Part shown: positions 35,617 to 43,897 of the stretch, in pieces | Position numbering within the stretch: position 1 is the stretch's first letter | How the letters are laid out: every line of letters starts with the position of its first letter | Source: Neoroseomonas oryzicola | Lineage (GTDB): Bacteria; Pseudomonadota; Alphaproteobacteria; Acetobacterales; Acetobacteraceae | DNA length: 64,000 nucleotides | Direction: 5' to 3' | Assembly (NCBI RefSeq): GCF_012163135.1 | Contig: NZ_JAAVUP010000001.1 | Location: 992,001-1,056,000, forward strand | Notes under the pieces: generated by a model | Told to the model about the DNA's origin: nothing | The model's database searches: none | The model's input: only the letters and a program-made list of their open reading frames with translations | Translations under genes and position numbers: made by a program

Positions 35617-37698
35617 CTAGCCGACGACCGTCACCACCAGGTTCAGCGACGCGTCGCACACCGCCTCGCTGCCCGGCGGCAGGACGAGGGTGCTCTCGCG
35701 TTCCTCCACCAGCGCCGGACCCGCCACGCGGTCGCCCGGGCCGAGCCGCGTGCGGTCGATCACCGACGTTTCCACGAAGCCCTGGCCAGGGAACCAGGCC
35801 GGGCGCGTGCCCGTCTCGGCCACGCCCCCGCCGCCTGCCCCGCGCGCGAGGTCGAGCGCGGGCGTCGGCCCGGCGACGATGACGCGCCAGGACACGCCCT
35901 CGACCGGCAGCGCGGGTTCGGTGCGGCCGTATTGCTGCAGATAGGCGGCCTCGAAGGCGTGGCGGATGCCATCGCGATCGGCTTGCGCGATGGCGGCGGC
36001 GGGAATCTCGGCCTCCACCTGGAAGCCCTGGCCGGCATAGCGCAGCGCGCCGATGACGGTGGTGCGCATCGCCACCGGCGCGACGCCGGCCTCGGCGACC
36101 ATGCGACGCCCCTCGGCTTCCATGCCCGCGACCAGGGCCGCGAGTTCCGCGAAGTCGAGCGTCGCCAGCGGCGCCACCCAGCCCCGTACGAAGGCGAAGG
36201 AGATCGGCGAGGCGAGGAAGCCGAAGGCCGAAGCCACGCCGGCCCCGGCCGGCGCGATCATCCGCGCGATGCCGAGCTTCCGGCACACCTGCGCCGCATG
36301 GACCGGCCCAGCACCGCCGATCGGGACCATGGCGTAGCCCTCGATCCGCCGCGCCTTCTCGAGCGCGTGGATCGCCGCCGCCTGGGCCATGTTGCCGTTG
36401 ACCGTCTCATGCAGCGCCCAGGCCGCTTCCACCACCGACAGGCCGAGCGGATCGGCGAGATGCTCGCGGATGGCGCGTTCCGCCGCCGCGACGTCGAGCC
36501 GCATGTCCCCGCCCAGGAACGACCCCGCGCCGAGATAGCCGAGCACGAGATCAGCATCCGTCACCGTCGGCCGCGTGCCGCCGAGGCCGTAGCAGGCCGG
36601 GCCGGGATCGGACGACGCGCTCTCCGGCCCCACCTGGATCAGCCCGAGCCGGTCGACCTGCGCGATGGAGCCGCCGCCGGCGCCGATCTCGATCATCTCG
36701 ATCACCGGCACCTTGAGCGGCAGGCCGCTGCCCTTGCGGAAGCGATCGACGCGCGCGACCTCGAAGTCGAGGCTGCGGAGCGGCTCGCCGCCCTCGATCA
36801 GGCAGGCCTTGGCGGTGGTGCCGCCCATGTCGAAGCAGAGCACATCCGCCGCCCCCGACGCCCCGCCGAGCAGCGCCGTCGCGCGCACCCCGCCGGCCGG
36901 CCCGGACTGCACCAGGCGGATCGGATGCCGCGCCGCGGTCTCTTCCCCCACCGTGCCGCCATCGGACAGCATAAGGTAGAGCGGGCCGGTCAGGCCGATG
37001 CCACGCAGCCCCTCGGCCAGATGCGTGAGGTAGCGCTGGAAGACCGGCAGCACATAGGCGTTGCAGATGGTGGTGGAGGCACGCTCGTACTCGCCGATCT
37101 CCGGCACCACGTCCGAGGACAGGCACAGCGTCACGCCCGGCGCTTCCTCGGCGAGGATCTCCGCCATGCGGCGTTCATGCGCGGGGTTGCGGAAGGCATG
37201 CAGAAAGCAGACGGCGACGGCCTGCACGCCCGATGCGCCAAGGTCCCGCGCCGCGGCGCGCGCGGCGGCGTCGTCGAGCGGCACCCGAACGCCACCATCG
37301 GGCAGGATGCGCTCCGCGACCTCGATGCGCCGGCTGCGCGGCACCAGCGGCTGCGGCACGCGCATGAAGAGGTCATAGGTGTCGTGGCGCAGTTCCGTGC
37401 CGATCTCGACCACGTCGCGGAAACCGTCGGTCGTGATCAGCCCGGTCGGCACGCCGCGCCGTTCGATCAGCGCGTTGGCGACGAGCGTGGTGCCATGGAT
37501 GACGTGCTGCACCTCATCGGGCGCGATGCCGTGCGCGTCCAGCATCTGACGGATGCCGGCGAGGACGGCTTCCTCCGGCGCATGCGGCGTCGTCAGCAGC
37601 TTGCCGTTGCGCAAGGACCCGTCGCGCGTGTCGAGCAGCACGAAGTCGGTGAAGGTGCCGCCGATGTCGACGCCGATCCGGTAGGGCGCGCCGGTCAT
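35617..37698 (-). CDS. hyuA: Hydantoinase/oxoprolinase subunit A (HyuA type)
   Basis: A 693-residue ATP-dependent hydantoinase A. The actin-like ATPase motifs are GVDIGGTFTDFVLLD at the N-terminus and CFDMGGTTAKACLIEGG mid-protein, with IEIGAGGGSIAQVD and LGYLGAGSFLGG after it. With subunit B it hydrolyses N-methylhydantoin, 5-oxoproline or, with a third subunit, carboxylates acetone. The ATG overlaps the subunit B stop (ATGA). Lack of a gamma subunit argues against acetone carboxylase. Confidence 0.92.
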   Translation of the reverse strand: MTGAPYRIGVDIGGTFTDFVLLDTRDGSLRNGKLLTTPHAPEEAVLAGIRQMLDAHGIAPDEVQHVIHGTTLVANALIERRGVPTGLITTDGFRDVVEIGTELRHDTYDLFMRVPQPLVPRSRRIEVAERILPDGGVRVPLDDAAARAAARDLGASGVQAVAVCFLHAFRNPAHERRMAEILAEEAPGVTLCLSSDVVPEIGEYERASTTICNAYVLPVFQRYLTHLAEGLRGIGLTGPLYLMLSDGGTVGEETAARHPIRLVQSGPAGGVRATALLGGASGAADVLCFDMGGTTAKACLIEGGEPLRSLDFEVARVDRFRKGSGLPLKVPVIEMIEIGAGGGSIAQVDRLGLIQVGPESASSDPGPACYGLGGTRPTVTDADLVLGYLGAGSFLGGDMRLDVAAAERAIREHLADPLGLSVVEAAWALHETVNGNMAQAAAIHALEKARRIEGYAMVPIGGAGPVHAAQVCRKLGIARMIAPAGAGVASAFGFLASPISFAFVRGWVAPLATLDFAELAALVAGMEAEGRRMVAEAGVAPVAMRTTVIGALRYAGQGFQVEAEIPAAAIAQADRDGIRHAFEAAYLQQYGRTEPALPVEGVSWRVIVAGPTPALDLARGAGGGGVAETGTRPAWFPGQGFVETSVIDRTRLGPGDRVAGPALVEERESTLVLPPGSEAVCDASLNLVVTVVG

Positions 37699-39317
37699 GC
37701 GCGATACGCCTTCGCGCCGGCCTCGGTGACGTAGCCCTCGGCGATGTCGCGCCTGAGCGCCGCCGGGTCGCGCTCCGTCGGCGGTCCCATCCCCCCGCCG
37801 CCCGGCGTCTCGAAGGTGATGCGATCGCCGGGTGCGAGCACGATGCGCGCCTTGGCCGGCGCCTTCGCGCCGTTCACCAGGTCGCGCCCGCCGGTGCCCG
37901 ACAGCCCTCCCAGGATGCCGCGCGGCGGGTGCTGCACGCGCTCGTGGCGGTAGGTGACGGTGACGGGCTTCGGCCCCGTCGCCTCGAAGGTCAGGCGCTG
38001 CGAGAGCCCGCCGCGCATCCGCCCCGCGCCGCCGGAATCCGCGATCAGGCGCTTCTCGGTCAGCAGCATCGGCACGGCGTTCTCGAACTGCTCGACCGGC
38101 TGGGTCGCGACGTTGGAGGGGAAGGACAGGCAGGCCGGCCCGTCGCGCATCGGCATCGCGCCGTGCCCGCCATTCATGAAGAACATCCGCACGTAGCGGC
38201 GGCCATCGGCGTGCTCGCCGGTGAAGTAGCAGTTCCACAGGGGGCTGCCGCATTCGGCGATGACGCGGTCCGGGATCAGCCGCCCGAGTGCGGCCAGCAC
38301 CAGGATCGGCAGGTAATGTCCCGTCAGGTGTCGCCCCCAGACCGGTGCGGGGCGGCGCGGGTTCACGATGCTGCCCTCGGGCGCGATGACGCGGATCGGT
38401 CGGAAGCAGCCGTCGTTGTTCGGCGTTTCCGGATCGAAGGCGCATTTCACCGCGTAGTGGGAATAGGCGCGGGAGAAGTTCAGCGGCGAATTGACCGGCC
38501 GCGCGATCTGCGGATCGGTGCCGGTGAAGTCGAGGCTCAACGCATCGCCCTTCACCCCGAGGCGCAGCCGGATCGTCACCGGATGCTCGAAGCCGTCCGA
38601 GGTCACCTCGTCCGTCACCTCGCCATCCGGCACCGCGGCGATCGCCTGGCGCATCGACCGCTCCGACCTCGCGAAGATCTCGCCGGCGAGCGCATCGAGG
38701 TCCTCGATCCCTTCCTCGGCCAGGATGCGGAACAGGCGCGTCTCCGCCTGCTCATAGACGGCGAACAGCGCGCGGATGTCGCCCAGCGTTTCGTCGGGCT
38801 GCCGGAGGTTCGCCTCGAGGAAGGCGATGACGTCCTCGTTCTCCTCGCCGCCCTTCAGGATGCGCGCGATCGGGATGGTGAGGCCTTCCTCCCAGGAATC
38901 CCGCGCCTCGACCGAAGGCGCGCCGCCGATGTCGGTGGAATGGAAGGTGCCGCCGATCCAGGCCGCGATCCGCCCATCGCGGAAGACGGGACGGATCGTC
39001 GTGATGTCGTTCAGGTGCCCGGTGCCGAGATAGCCGTCGTTGCTGATCAGCACGTCGCCCGGCCGCAGCCGCTCGCGCGGGATGCGCGCGAGCATGTGCC
39101 CCAGCGTCACCGGCATGGTGCCGACGAAGGATGGCACGGAGCGGGAGGATTGCGCGAACTGCCTTCCCTCGCTGTCCATCAGCCCGATGGCGAGGTCCCA
39201 ATTGTCCCGCACGACGGAGGAAAACGACGTCCGGACGAAGTTCTGCGCCGCCTCGTCCATTAGCCCCGCGATGCGCCGCCAGGCGGACCCCAGCCGCAGC
39301 GCCGTGAAACCACTCAT
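37695..39317 (-). CDS. hyuB: Hydantoinase/oxoprolinase subunit B (HyuB type)
   Basis: A 540-residue hydantoinase B with the family phrases DVLISNDGYLGTGHLNDIT, GTFHSTDIGGAPS, SLDFTGTDPQIARPVNSP and the C-terminal ITFETPGGGGMG. It supplies the hydrolytic half of the ATP-coupled ring-opening enzyme. I start at the ATG at 39317; an earlier ATG at 39362 is possible but not conserved-looking. The gene is divergent from a Bug-type receptor. Confidence 0.91.
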   Translation of the reverse strand: MSGFTALRLGSAWRRIAGLMDEAAQNFVRTSFSSVVRDNWDLAIGLMDSEGRQFAQSSRSVPSFVGTMPVTLGHMLARIPRERLRPGDVLISNDGYLGTGHLNDITTIRPVFRDGRIAAWIGGTFHSTDIGGAPSVEARDSWEEGLTIPIARILKGGEENEDVIAFLEANLRQPDETLGDIRALFAVYEQAETRLFRILAEEGIEDLDALAGEIFARSERSMRQAIAAVPDGEVTDEVTSDGFEHPVTIRLRLGVKGDALSLDFTGTDPQIARPVNSPLNFSRAYSHYAVKCAFDPETPNNDGCFRPIRVIAPEGSIVNPRRPAPVWGRHLTGHYLPILVLAALGRLIPDRVIAECGSPLWNCYFTGEHADGRRYVRMFFMNGGHGAMPMRDGPACLSFPSNVATQPVEQFENAVPMLLTEKRLIADSGGAGRMRGGLSQRLTFEATGPKPVTVTYRHERVQHPPRGILGGLSGTGGRDLVNGAKAPAKARIVLAPGDRITFETPGGGGMGPPTERDPAALRRDIAEGYVTEAGAKAYRA

Positions 39318-39447
39318 GCCCCGATCGACCCCGCATCGCCCGTCATGCGCGAACCATTGCATCGACGGCCGCAGCCGTGAAGCGCCGCCAGGGTGACGCG
39401 CGCGCCGCAGCGGCCTAGCCTCCGCACCAAGACCGGAGGAGACGACC

Positions 39448-40416
39448 ATGGCCCCGCACCGCCGCGCCCTGCTGGGCGCCGCCCTGTTGCCGGCATTGCC
39501 GCTGACCGCCCGTGCGCAGGCCTTCCCGACGCAGTCGCTGCGCCTCATCCCGCCCTATCCGCCCGGCGGCGGCACCGACACGGTGGCGCGGCTGCTGCTG
39601 CCGCACCTGATGTCGCAGCTCGGCCAGAACATCGTCGTCGAGAATCGCGGCGGCGCCGGCGGATCGATCGGCGCGGCCGAGGTCGCGCGCTCGCCCAAGG
39701 ACGGGCACACGCTGCTGCTCGACAGCATGGGCCATGTCGTCAACCCGACGCTGATGCCCAACCTGCCCTTCGACTACGCGACGGCCTTCGCGCCGATCAC
39801 GCAGCTCACCTGGCAGCCGCAGATGTTGGTGGTGCCGGCGGCCTCGCCCTACCGGACGCTCGCCGATCTCGTCGCCGGGGCAAAGGCGCGGCCCGGCACG
39901 CTCTCCTACGCCTCCTCGGGCAACGGCACGGGCGCGCACCTCGCCATGGTGGAATTCGCCCGCATGGCGGGCATCGAGGTGGTGCACATTCCCTATCGTG
40001 GCGGCGGCCCGGCGATGACGGACCTCATCGCGGGCAATGTCGCCATGGCCTTCGCCTCGGCCGCGGCGGCGACCGCGCATGTGCAGGGCGGGCGCCTGCG
40101 CGCGCTCGGCGCCGCGGGGCTGCGCCGCATCACGGCCCTGCCCGACATGCCGACCATCTCGGACCAGGGCTACACCGGCTTCGACTGGGACGAATGGAAC
40201 GGCCTGTGGACCGTCGCCGGATCGCCGCGCATCGCGGTGGAACGCCTGCATGCGGCGGCCATCTTCGCCCTGGCGCAGCCGGACGTCCGCACGCGCATGG
40301 ACCAGATCGGGATCGTGCCCCTCGGCACCAGCCCCGACGACTTCGCCGCCTTCGTCATCGCGCAGCGCGAGCGCGCAGCGCGCCTGATCCGCGACGCCAA
40401 TATCACCCTGGGCTGA
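39448..40416 (+). CDS. Bug/TctC-family periplasmic receptor
   Basis: A 322-residue tripartite-tricarboxylate-type binding protein. The signal peptide is MAPHRRALLGAALLPALPLTARAQ, then FPTQSLRLIPPYPPGGGTDTVAR, the family opening, and the ligand-loop phrases VVENRGGAGGSIGA and IPYRGGGPAMTDLIAGNV. No TctA/TctB membrane genes are nearby, so it is an orphan receptor, as are most Bug proteins. Its place next to hydantoinase and lactonase genes suggests a carboxylate or lactam ligand. GGAGGAG site precedes the ATG. Confidence 0.9.
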   Translation: MAPHRRALLGAALLPALPLTARAQAFPTQSLRLIPPYPPGGGTDTVARLLLPHLMSQLGQNIVVENRGGAGGSIGAAEVARSPKDGHTLLLDSMGHVVNPTLMPNLPFDYATAFAPITQLTWQPQMLVVPAASPYRTLADLVAGAKARPGTLSYASSGNGTGAHLAMVEFARMAGIEVVHIPYRGGGPAMTDLIAGNVAMAFASAAAATAHVQGGRLRALGAAGLRRITALPDMPTISDQGYTGFDWDEWNGLWTVAGSPRIAVERLHAAAIFALAQPDVRTRMDQIGIVPLGTSPDDFAAFVIAQRERAARLIRDANITLG

Positions 40417-40420
40417 GAGC

Positions 40421-41338
40421 ATGTACGCCGCACCACCCTCCATCACCGCCGAGATCCACACCGAGGTCCCCGAGGCCCTGCGCATCCGCGGCCGCACGAG
40501 CGAATGGCTCTACGGCCGCGGTGGCGCGACGCCGCATTCCTTCCTCGAGGGCCCGTCCTTCGACCGCGCGGGGAACCTCTGGCTGACGGACATCGTCTTC
40601 GGCCGCATCTTCCGCGTGAGCCCCGCCGGCGAGTGGACCGTCGTCGCCGACTATGACGGCGAGCCCAACGGACTCGCCTTCCATCGCGACGGCTGGGTCG
40701 CCATCACCGATGCGAAGCGCGGCCTGCTGCGCCTCGATCCCAGCACCGGCGACGTCTCGCCCCTGGTGCCGCGCGCACGGCGCGAGGGATTCCGCGGCGT
40801 CAACGACTGCACCTTCGCGATGAACGGCGACCTGTATTTCACCGACCAGGGCCAGACCGGCCTGCACGACCCCGCCGGGCGCGTCTATCGCCTGCGTGCC
40901 GGCGCGTCCCAGCCCGATGCCCTCGTCTCCAACGTGCCGAGCCCGAACGGCCTGGTGCTGACGGCCGACGCACACACGCTCTACGTCGCCGCGACGCGCG
41001 ACAACGCCATCTGGCGGGTGCCGATCACGGAGGATGGCGGCGTGATCCGCGTCGGCCGCTTCATCGCCATGTCGGGCGGCCTCGCGGGCCCGGACGGGAT
41101 GGCGATGGACGTGGACGGCAACATCGCCGTTGCCCATGCCGGCATGGGCACGGTCTGGATCTTCTCGCGCCTCGGCGAGCCGCTGCTGCGCATCCGCTCC
41201 CCGCGCGGCCTCGGCACCACCAATGTCTGCTTCGGGGGGCCGGAGAACTGCGACCTCTTCATCACCGAGAGCGAGAGCGGTTCCGTGCTGCGCGCCCGCT
41301 GGGAACGGCCGGGCGCGCCGCTCTTCGCGCACGCCTGA
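40421..41338 (+). CDS. SMP-30/gluconolactonase-like hydrolase
   Basis: A 305-residue six-bladed beta-propeller. Metal-site residues are visible in FLEGPSFDRAGNLWLTDI (Glu), GVNDCTFAMNGDLYFTD (Asn, Asp), PNGLVLTADAHTLYVA (Asn) and GPDGMAMDVDGNI (Asp). Such enzymes open aldono- or other lactones. It begins four bases after the Bug receptor stop and forms a two-gene unit with it. No signal peptide. Confidence 0.88.
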   Translation: MYAAPPSITAEIHTEVPEALRIRGRTSEWLYGRGGATPHSFLEGPSFDRAGNLWLTDIVFGRIFRVSPAGEWTVVADYDGEPNGLAFHRDGWVAITDAKRGLLRLDPSTGDVSPLVPRARREGFRGVNDCTFAMNGDLYFTDQGQTGLHDPAGRVYRLRAGASQPDALVSNVPSPNGLVLTADAHTLYVAATRDNAIWRVPITEDGGVIRVGRFIAMSGGLAGPDGMAMDVDGNIAVAHAGMGTVWIFSRLGEPLLRIRSPRGLGTTNVCFGGPENCDLFITESESGSVLRARWERPGAPLFAHA

Positions 41339-41342
41339 CCGG

Positions 41343-41957
41343 CTAGACGCGCGCCTGGAGGATGGTCAGTTCCTCGAGGAAGCGCGCGGCCGCGACGTCG
41401 GGCGCCCAGGGGCGCCAGGGCGGGTCGCCGTACCGCACCGCGAGCGGGTCCTTGGCGATGACCTCGGCCTTGATGCCGAGCGTCTCGCGCACCTCGGTCG
41501 CGGTCCAGCCGACGACGTGCACCGCCTCGGCTGCCGCGGCCGCGACGTCGACCACCTTGTGGGCGCGCTTTTCCTCCGCCGTCCAGGACGGCAGGCGGTA
41601 GCGCGTGGCGATCGCCGCGGACAGCCGCGCCTGCAGGTCTGCGAAGGCCTCCCCCAGGAAGGGCTTCAGCGGCGAGATGCAATCGAAGTTGATCAGCCCC
41701 TCATCGGCGTCGTGCAGCAGCTCGCGCAACTCCTGCACCGGCGTCAGGCGATGGCGCGTGCGCGTCCGGCGCAGCGCGAGCACCGTCAGCGAATGCTGCG
41801 CAACCGACAGCGGCTCCGGCCAGGCCGAGTGCCCGCCCCAACGGAAGGTGCGCGCCAGGCCCGTCGCCAGGTCGGCGTCGGTCCAGTCGAAGGGCGTCGG
41901 AGACAGAAGGTCCAGCCGCCGGCCGGAGGGCAGGCGGACCCAGGCACGGTCGGGCAT
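41343..41957 (-). CDS. HD-domain phosphohydrolase (YfbR-like)
   Basis: A 204-residue HD hydrolase with the metal-binding series SVAQHSLTVLAL (His) and RELLHDADEGLI (His-Asp), close to the YfbR 5-prime-deoxynucleotidase and related nucleotide hydrolases. The opening FDWTDADLATGLARTFRWGG is typical of the Alphaproteobacterial subgroup. It follows the asparaginase on the same strand after a 144-base stretch with hairpins, so it may have its own promoter. Confidence 0.82.
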   Translation of the reverse strand: MPDRAWVRLPSGRRLDLLSPTPFDWTDADLATGLARTFRWGGHSAWPEPLSVAQHSLTVLALRRTRTRHRLTPVQELRELLHDADEGLINFDCISPLKPFLGEAFADLQARLSAAIATRYRLPSWTAEEKRAHKVVDVAAAAAEAVHVVGWTATEVRETLGIKAEVIAKDPLAVRYGDPPWRPWAPDVAAARFLEELTILQARV

Positions 41958-41967
41958 CAGGAAGCGC

Positions 41968-42085
41968 GGGGGAGGAGAACCTCCCCCGCCCCCCCTCCCT
42001 TCTTTGGCTCTTGGGAACTGACGTCCACGGGCGGCACCAGGTGAAAAAGAAGGTTGAGGGGGTCCGGGCGAGAAGTTCCCTTCTC
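41968..42085. repeat. Hairpin pair between asparaginase and HD hydrolase genes
   Basis: GGGGGAGG-AGAA-CCTCCCCC (41968-41987) and GAGAAG-TTCC-CTTCTC (42070-42085) flank a remnant of a CCAAAG-type stem. The layout resembles the modular element at 7691, 18755 and 27144 but is more diverged. The right-hand stem lies 17 bases beyond the asparaginase stop and can terminate it. Confidence 0.5.
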
Positions 42086-42101
42086 CCCCGGCCTTCCCCC
42101 G

Positions 42102-43097
42102 TCAGTATTCCGCAAAGACGCGCTCGAGGTCCGTGACCCCGTGCGCCAGCGCCAGCGCCAGCAGGATCCGCGCCTTCTGCGGGTTGAGGTTGTCCGCCGT
42201 CACGAAGCCCAGCGCGGCGTTCTTCGTCGTCCGCCCCACGCGCCCCGACCCGGCGCGCGAGGACAGCACCACCGCCACGCCCTTCTTCACCGCCGCGGCC
42301 ATCGCCGCCGACATGGCCGGCGTCACATAGCCCGGCGCAAAGCCCGCCGTGACGATGCCCTTTGCGCCCGCGGCGACGAAGGCCTCGATCGCCGCGCCAT
42401 CGGCGCCGGCGTAGACATAGGCGACATCGACGCGCGGCAGCGCCTCCATGCCGCGCACGTCGAACTCGGTATCGGGCGCCAGGCGCCGCAGCGGCTTGCG
42501 ATACCAGACGATGGCGTCCGCATCCGCCTGGCCGAGCACGCCGAAATCGGGCGTGCGGAAGGTCTGCATGCGCAGGGTGGAGGTCTTCGTCACCTCGCGC
42601 GCCGCCTGGATCTCGTCATTCAGCAGCACCAGCGCGCCGAGGCCGCGCGCGCGTGGATCGGCGGCGACGCGGCAGCCGTTCAGAAGGTTCATCGGCCCGT
42701 CGCCGGCCAGCGCGGAGGCCGGCCGCTGCGCGCCGACGAGCACCACCGGCTGCGGGATCTTCAACGTGAGCGACAGGAAGTAAGCCGTCTCCTCGAGCGA
42801 CGCCGTGCCATGCGTGACGACGATGCCAGCAAGGTCGGGATGCTCGGCCGAGAGCCGGTCGCAGATCAGCAGCAGTTCCTTCCACTCCGGCCAGCCGAGC
42901 GCGGTGGAGGGGATCGCCTTGAACGGCACGGGAATGACATCCGCCACAAGGGCGAGTTCCGGCACCCGCGCGATCACCCCCTTCACGTCCAGCACCTGGC
43001 CCAGGCTGCCGTAATCGATGAGGTCGAGCGGCCCCTTGCCCATGGAGGAGATCGTCCCGCCGGTGCCGATGATCGCGACCTTGGGTTTGCTGCTCAC
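42102..43097 (-). CDS. Asparaginase-family amidohydrolase with substituted active-site aspartate
   Basis: A 331-residue type I/II L-asparaginase fold. The first threonine motif GTGGTIS is at residues 11-17. The second motif reads VTHGTASLEETAYF: Thr98 is present but Ala99 stands where Asp (E. coli AnsB Asp90) usually holds the substrate alpha-amino group. A lysine equivalent (VTKTSTLRM) is present. The fold and Thr nucleophiles argue for amide hydrolysis, but of a substrate lacking or differently placing the alpha-amine. No signal peptide. Confidence 0.85.
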   Translation of the reverse strand: MSSKPKVAIIGTGGTISSMGKGPLDLIDYGSLGQVLDVKGVIARVPELALVADVIPVPFKAIPSTALGWPEWKELLLICDRLSAEHPDLAGIVVTHGTASLEETAYFLSLTLKIPQPVVLVGAQRPASALAGDGPMNLLNGCRVAADPRARGLGALVLLNDEIQAAREVTKTSTLRMQTFRTPDFGVLGQADADAIVWYRKPLRRLAPDTEFDVRGMEALPRVDVAYVYAGADGAAIEAFVAAGAKGIVTAGFAPGYVTPAMSAAMAAAVKKGVAVVLSSRAGSGRVGRTTKNAALGFVTADNLNPQKARILLALALAHGVTDLERVFAEY

Positions 43098-43206
43098 GCT
43101 GCTTCCTTTCGAGACGTGCAGGATCGCGACCGGCCGTCGTCGTGGCGGCGCGAGACATCGGGCCGAACGCTATCGGCGCCCCCGGGGCCCGGCAACCGGC
43201 GCGCTG

Positions 43207-43635
43207 TCAGCCGCGGCGGTCGACGACCGCGGTGGTCAGGCGCGACACGCAGGCGAGTCGCCCGTCCGCCCGGTGGATCTCGGTCTGCCAGACCTGGGTG
43301 GTCCGCCCGAGGTGGAAGGGCCGGCAGACCGCCGTCACGGTCTCCCCCTTCGGCACCGAGGAGATGTGGTTGGCATTGACCTCGAGTCCGACGGCCATCC
43401 GCCCCTCGGGCAGGGTCATGTTGCTGGCCATGCTGCCCAGCGTCTCGGCCAGGACGACCGAGGCGCCGCCATGGAGGATTCCGAAGGGCTGGATGTGGCG
43501 ATCGTCGACCGGCATCTCGGCGCGGAGGAAATCGGGCCCGATTTCGAGAATTTTGATGCCGAAATGGCCGGGAAGGCTTCCCGCGAATCGACGCTCCATG
43601 GCAGCGGAATCCGGGGGTTGTCGCCAGATCGTCAT
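43207..43635 (-). CDS. Hotdog-fold acyl-CoA thioesterase (PaaI/YdiI type)
   Basis: A 142-residue hotdog thioesterase. The motif FGILHGGASVVLAETLGSMAS carries the HGG turn and the catalytic glutamate in LAE, as in E. coli YdiI/EntH, which hydrolyse aromatic and fatty acyl-CoAs. The ATG at 43635 with GAAGG ahead gives the normal family length; an upstream ATG at 43701 would add 22 residues without family likeness. Divergent from the capsule locus. Confidence 0.85.
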   Translation of the reverse strand: MTIWRQPPDSAAMERRFAGSLPGHFGIKILEIGPDFLRAEMPVDDRHIQPFGILHGGASVVLAETLGSMASNMTLPEGRMAVGLEVNANHISSVPKGETVTAVCRPFHLGRTTQVWQTEIHRADGRLACVSRLTTAVVDRRG

Positions 43636-43722
43636 GTGAAGGCCTTCATAGGCGGACGGAGGGGAGGCCCGCAGCGTGCCAGGGATCGGCCGCTGCGTCA
43701 TGACGGTACCGCACGGACAGAA

Positions 43723-43751
43723 TTGACTCCCGACCGTTAATGCTGCATTAA
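43723..43751 (+). promoter_or_regulatory. Candidate promoter with overlapping palindrome at the head of the PKS operon
   Basis: TTGACT (43723-43728), 17-base spacer, CATTAA (43746-43751). The perfect inverted repeat TTAATGC-T-GCATTAA (43737-43751) covers the -10 and part of the spacer, so a dimeric repressor bound there would block transcription. A T-run follows at 43752-43756, and a further hairpin (GGCGTTTC/GAGACGCC) lies at about 43759-43783. The leader to the GTG at 43898 would be about 140 bases. Confidence 0.45.
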
Positions 43752-43897
43752 TTTTTCGGGCGTTTCGAAAATTTGAGACGCCTGGACCACCGAGGTGGGG
43801 CGAGTTCGCCTTTTATCAACCATCGCGATGGTACTGCTGCCGGGAAGCCAGGGGGTCGGGGGGGCCGATCTTCGGAGTGCGGTCAGGAGGGCCGAGC

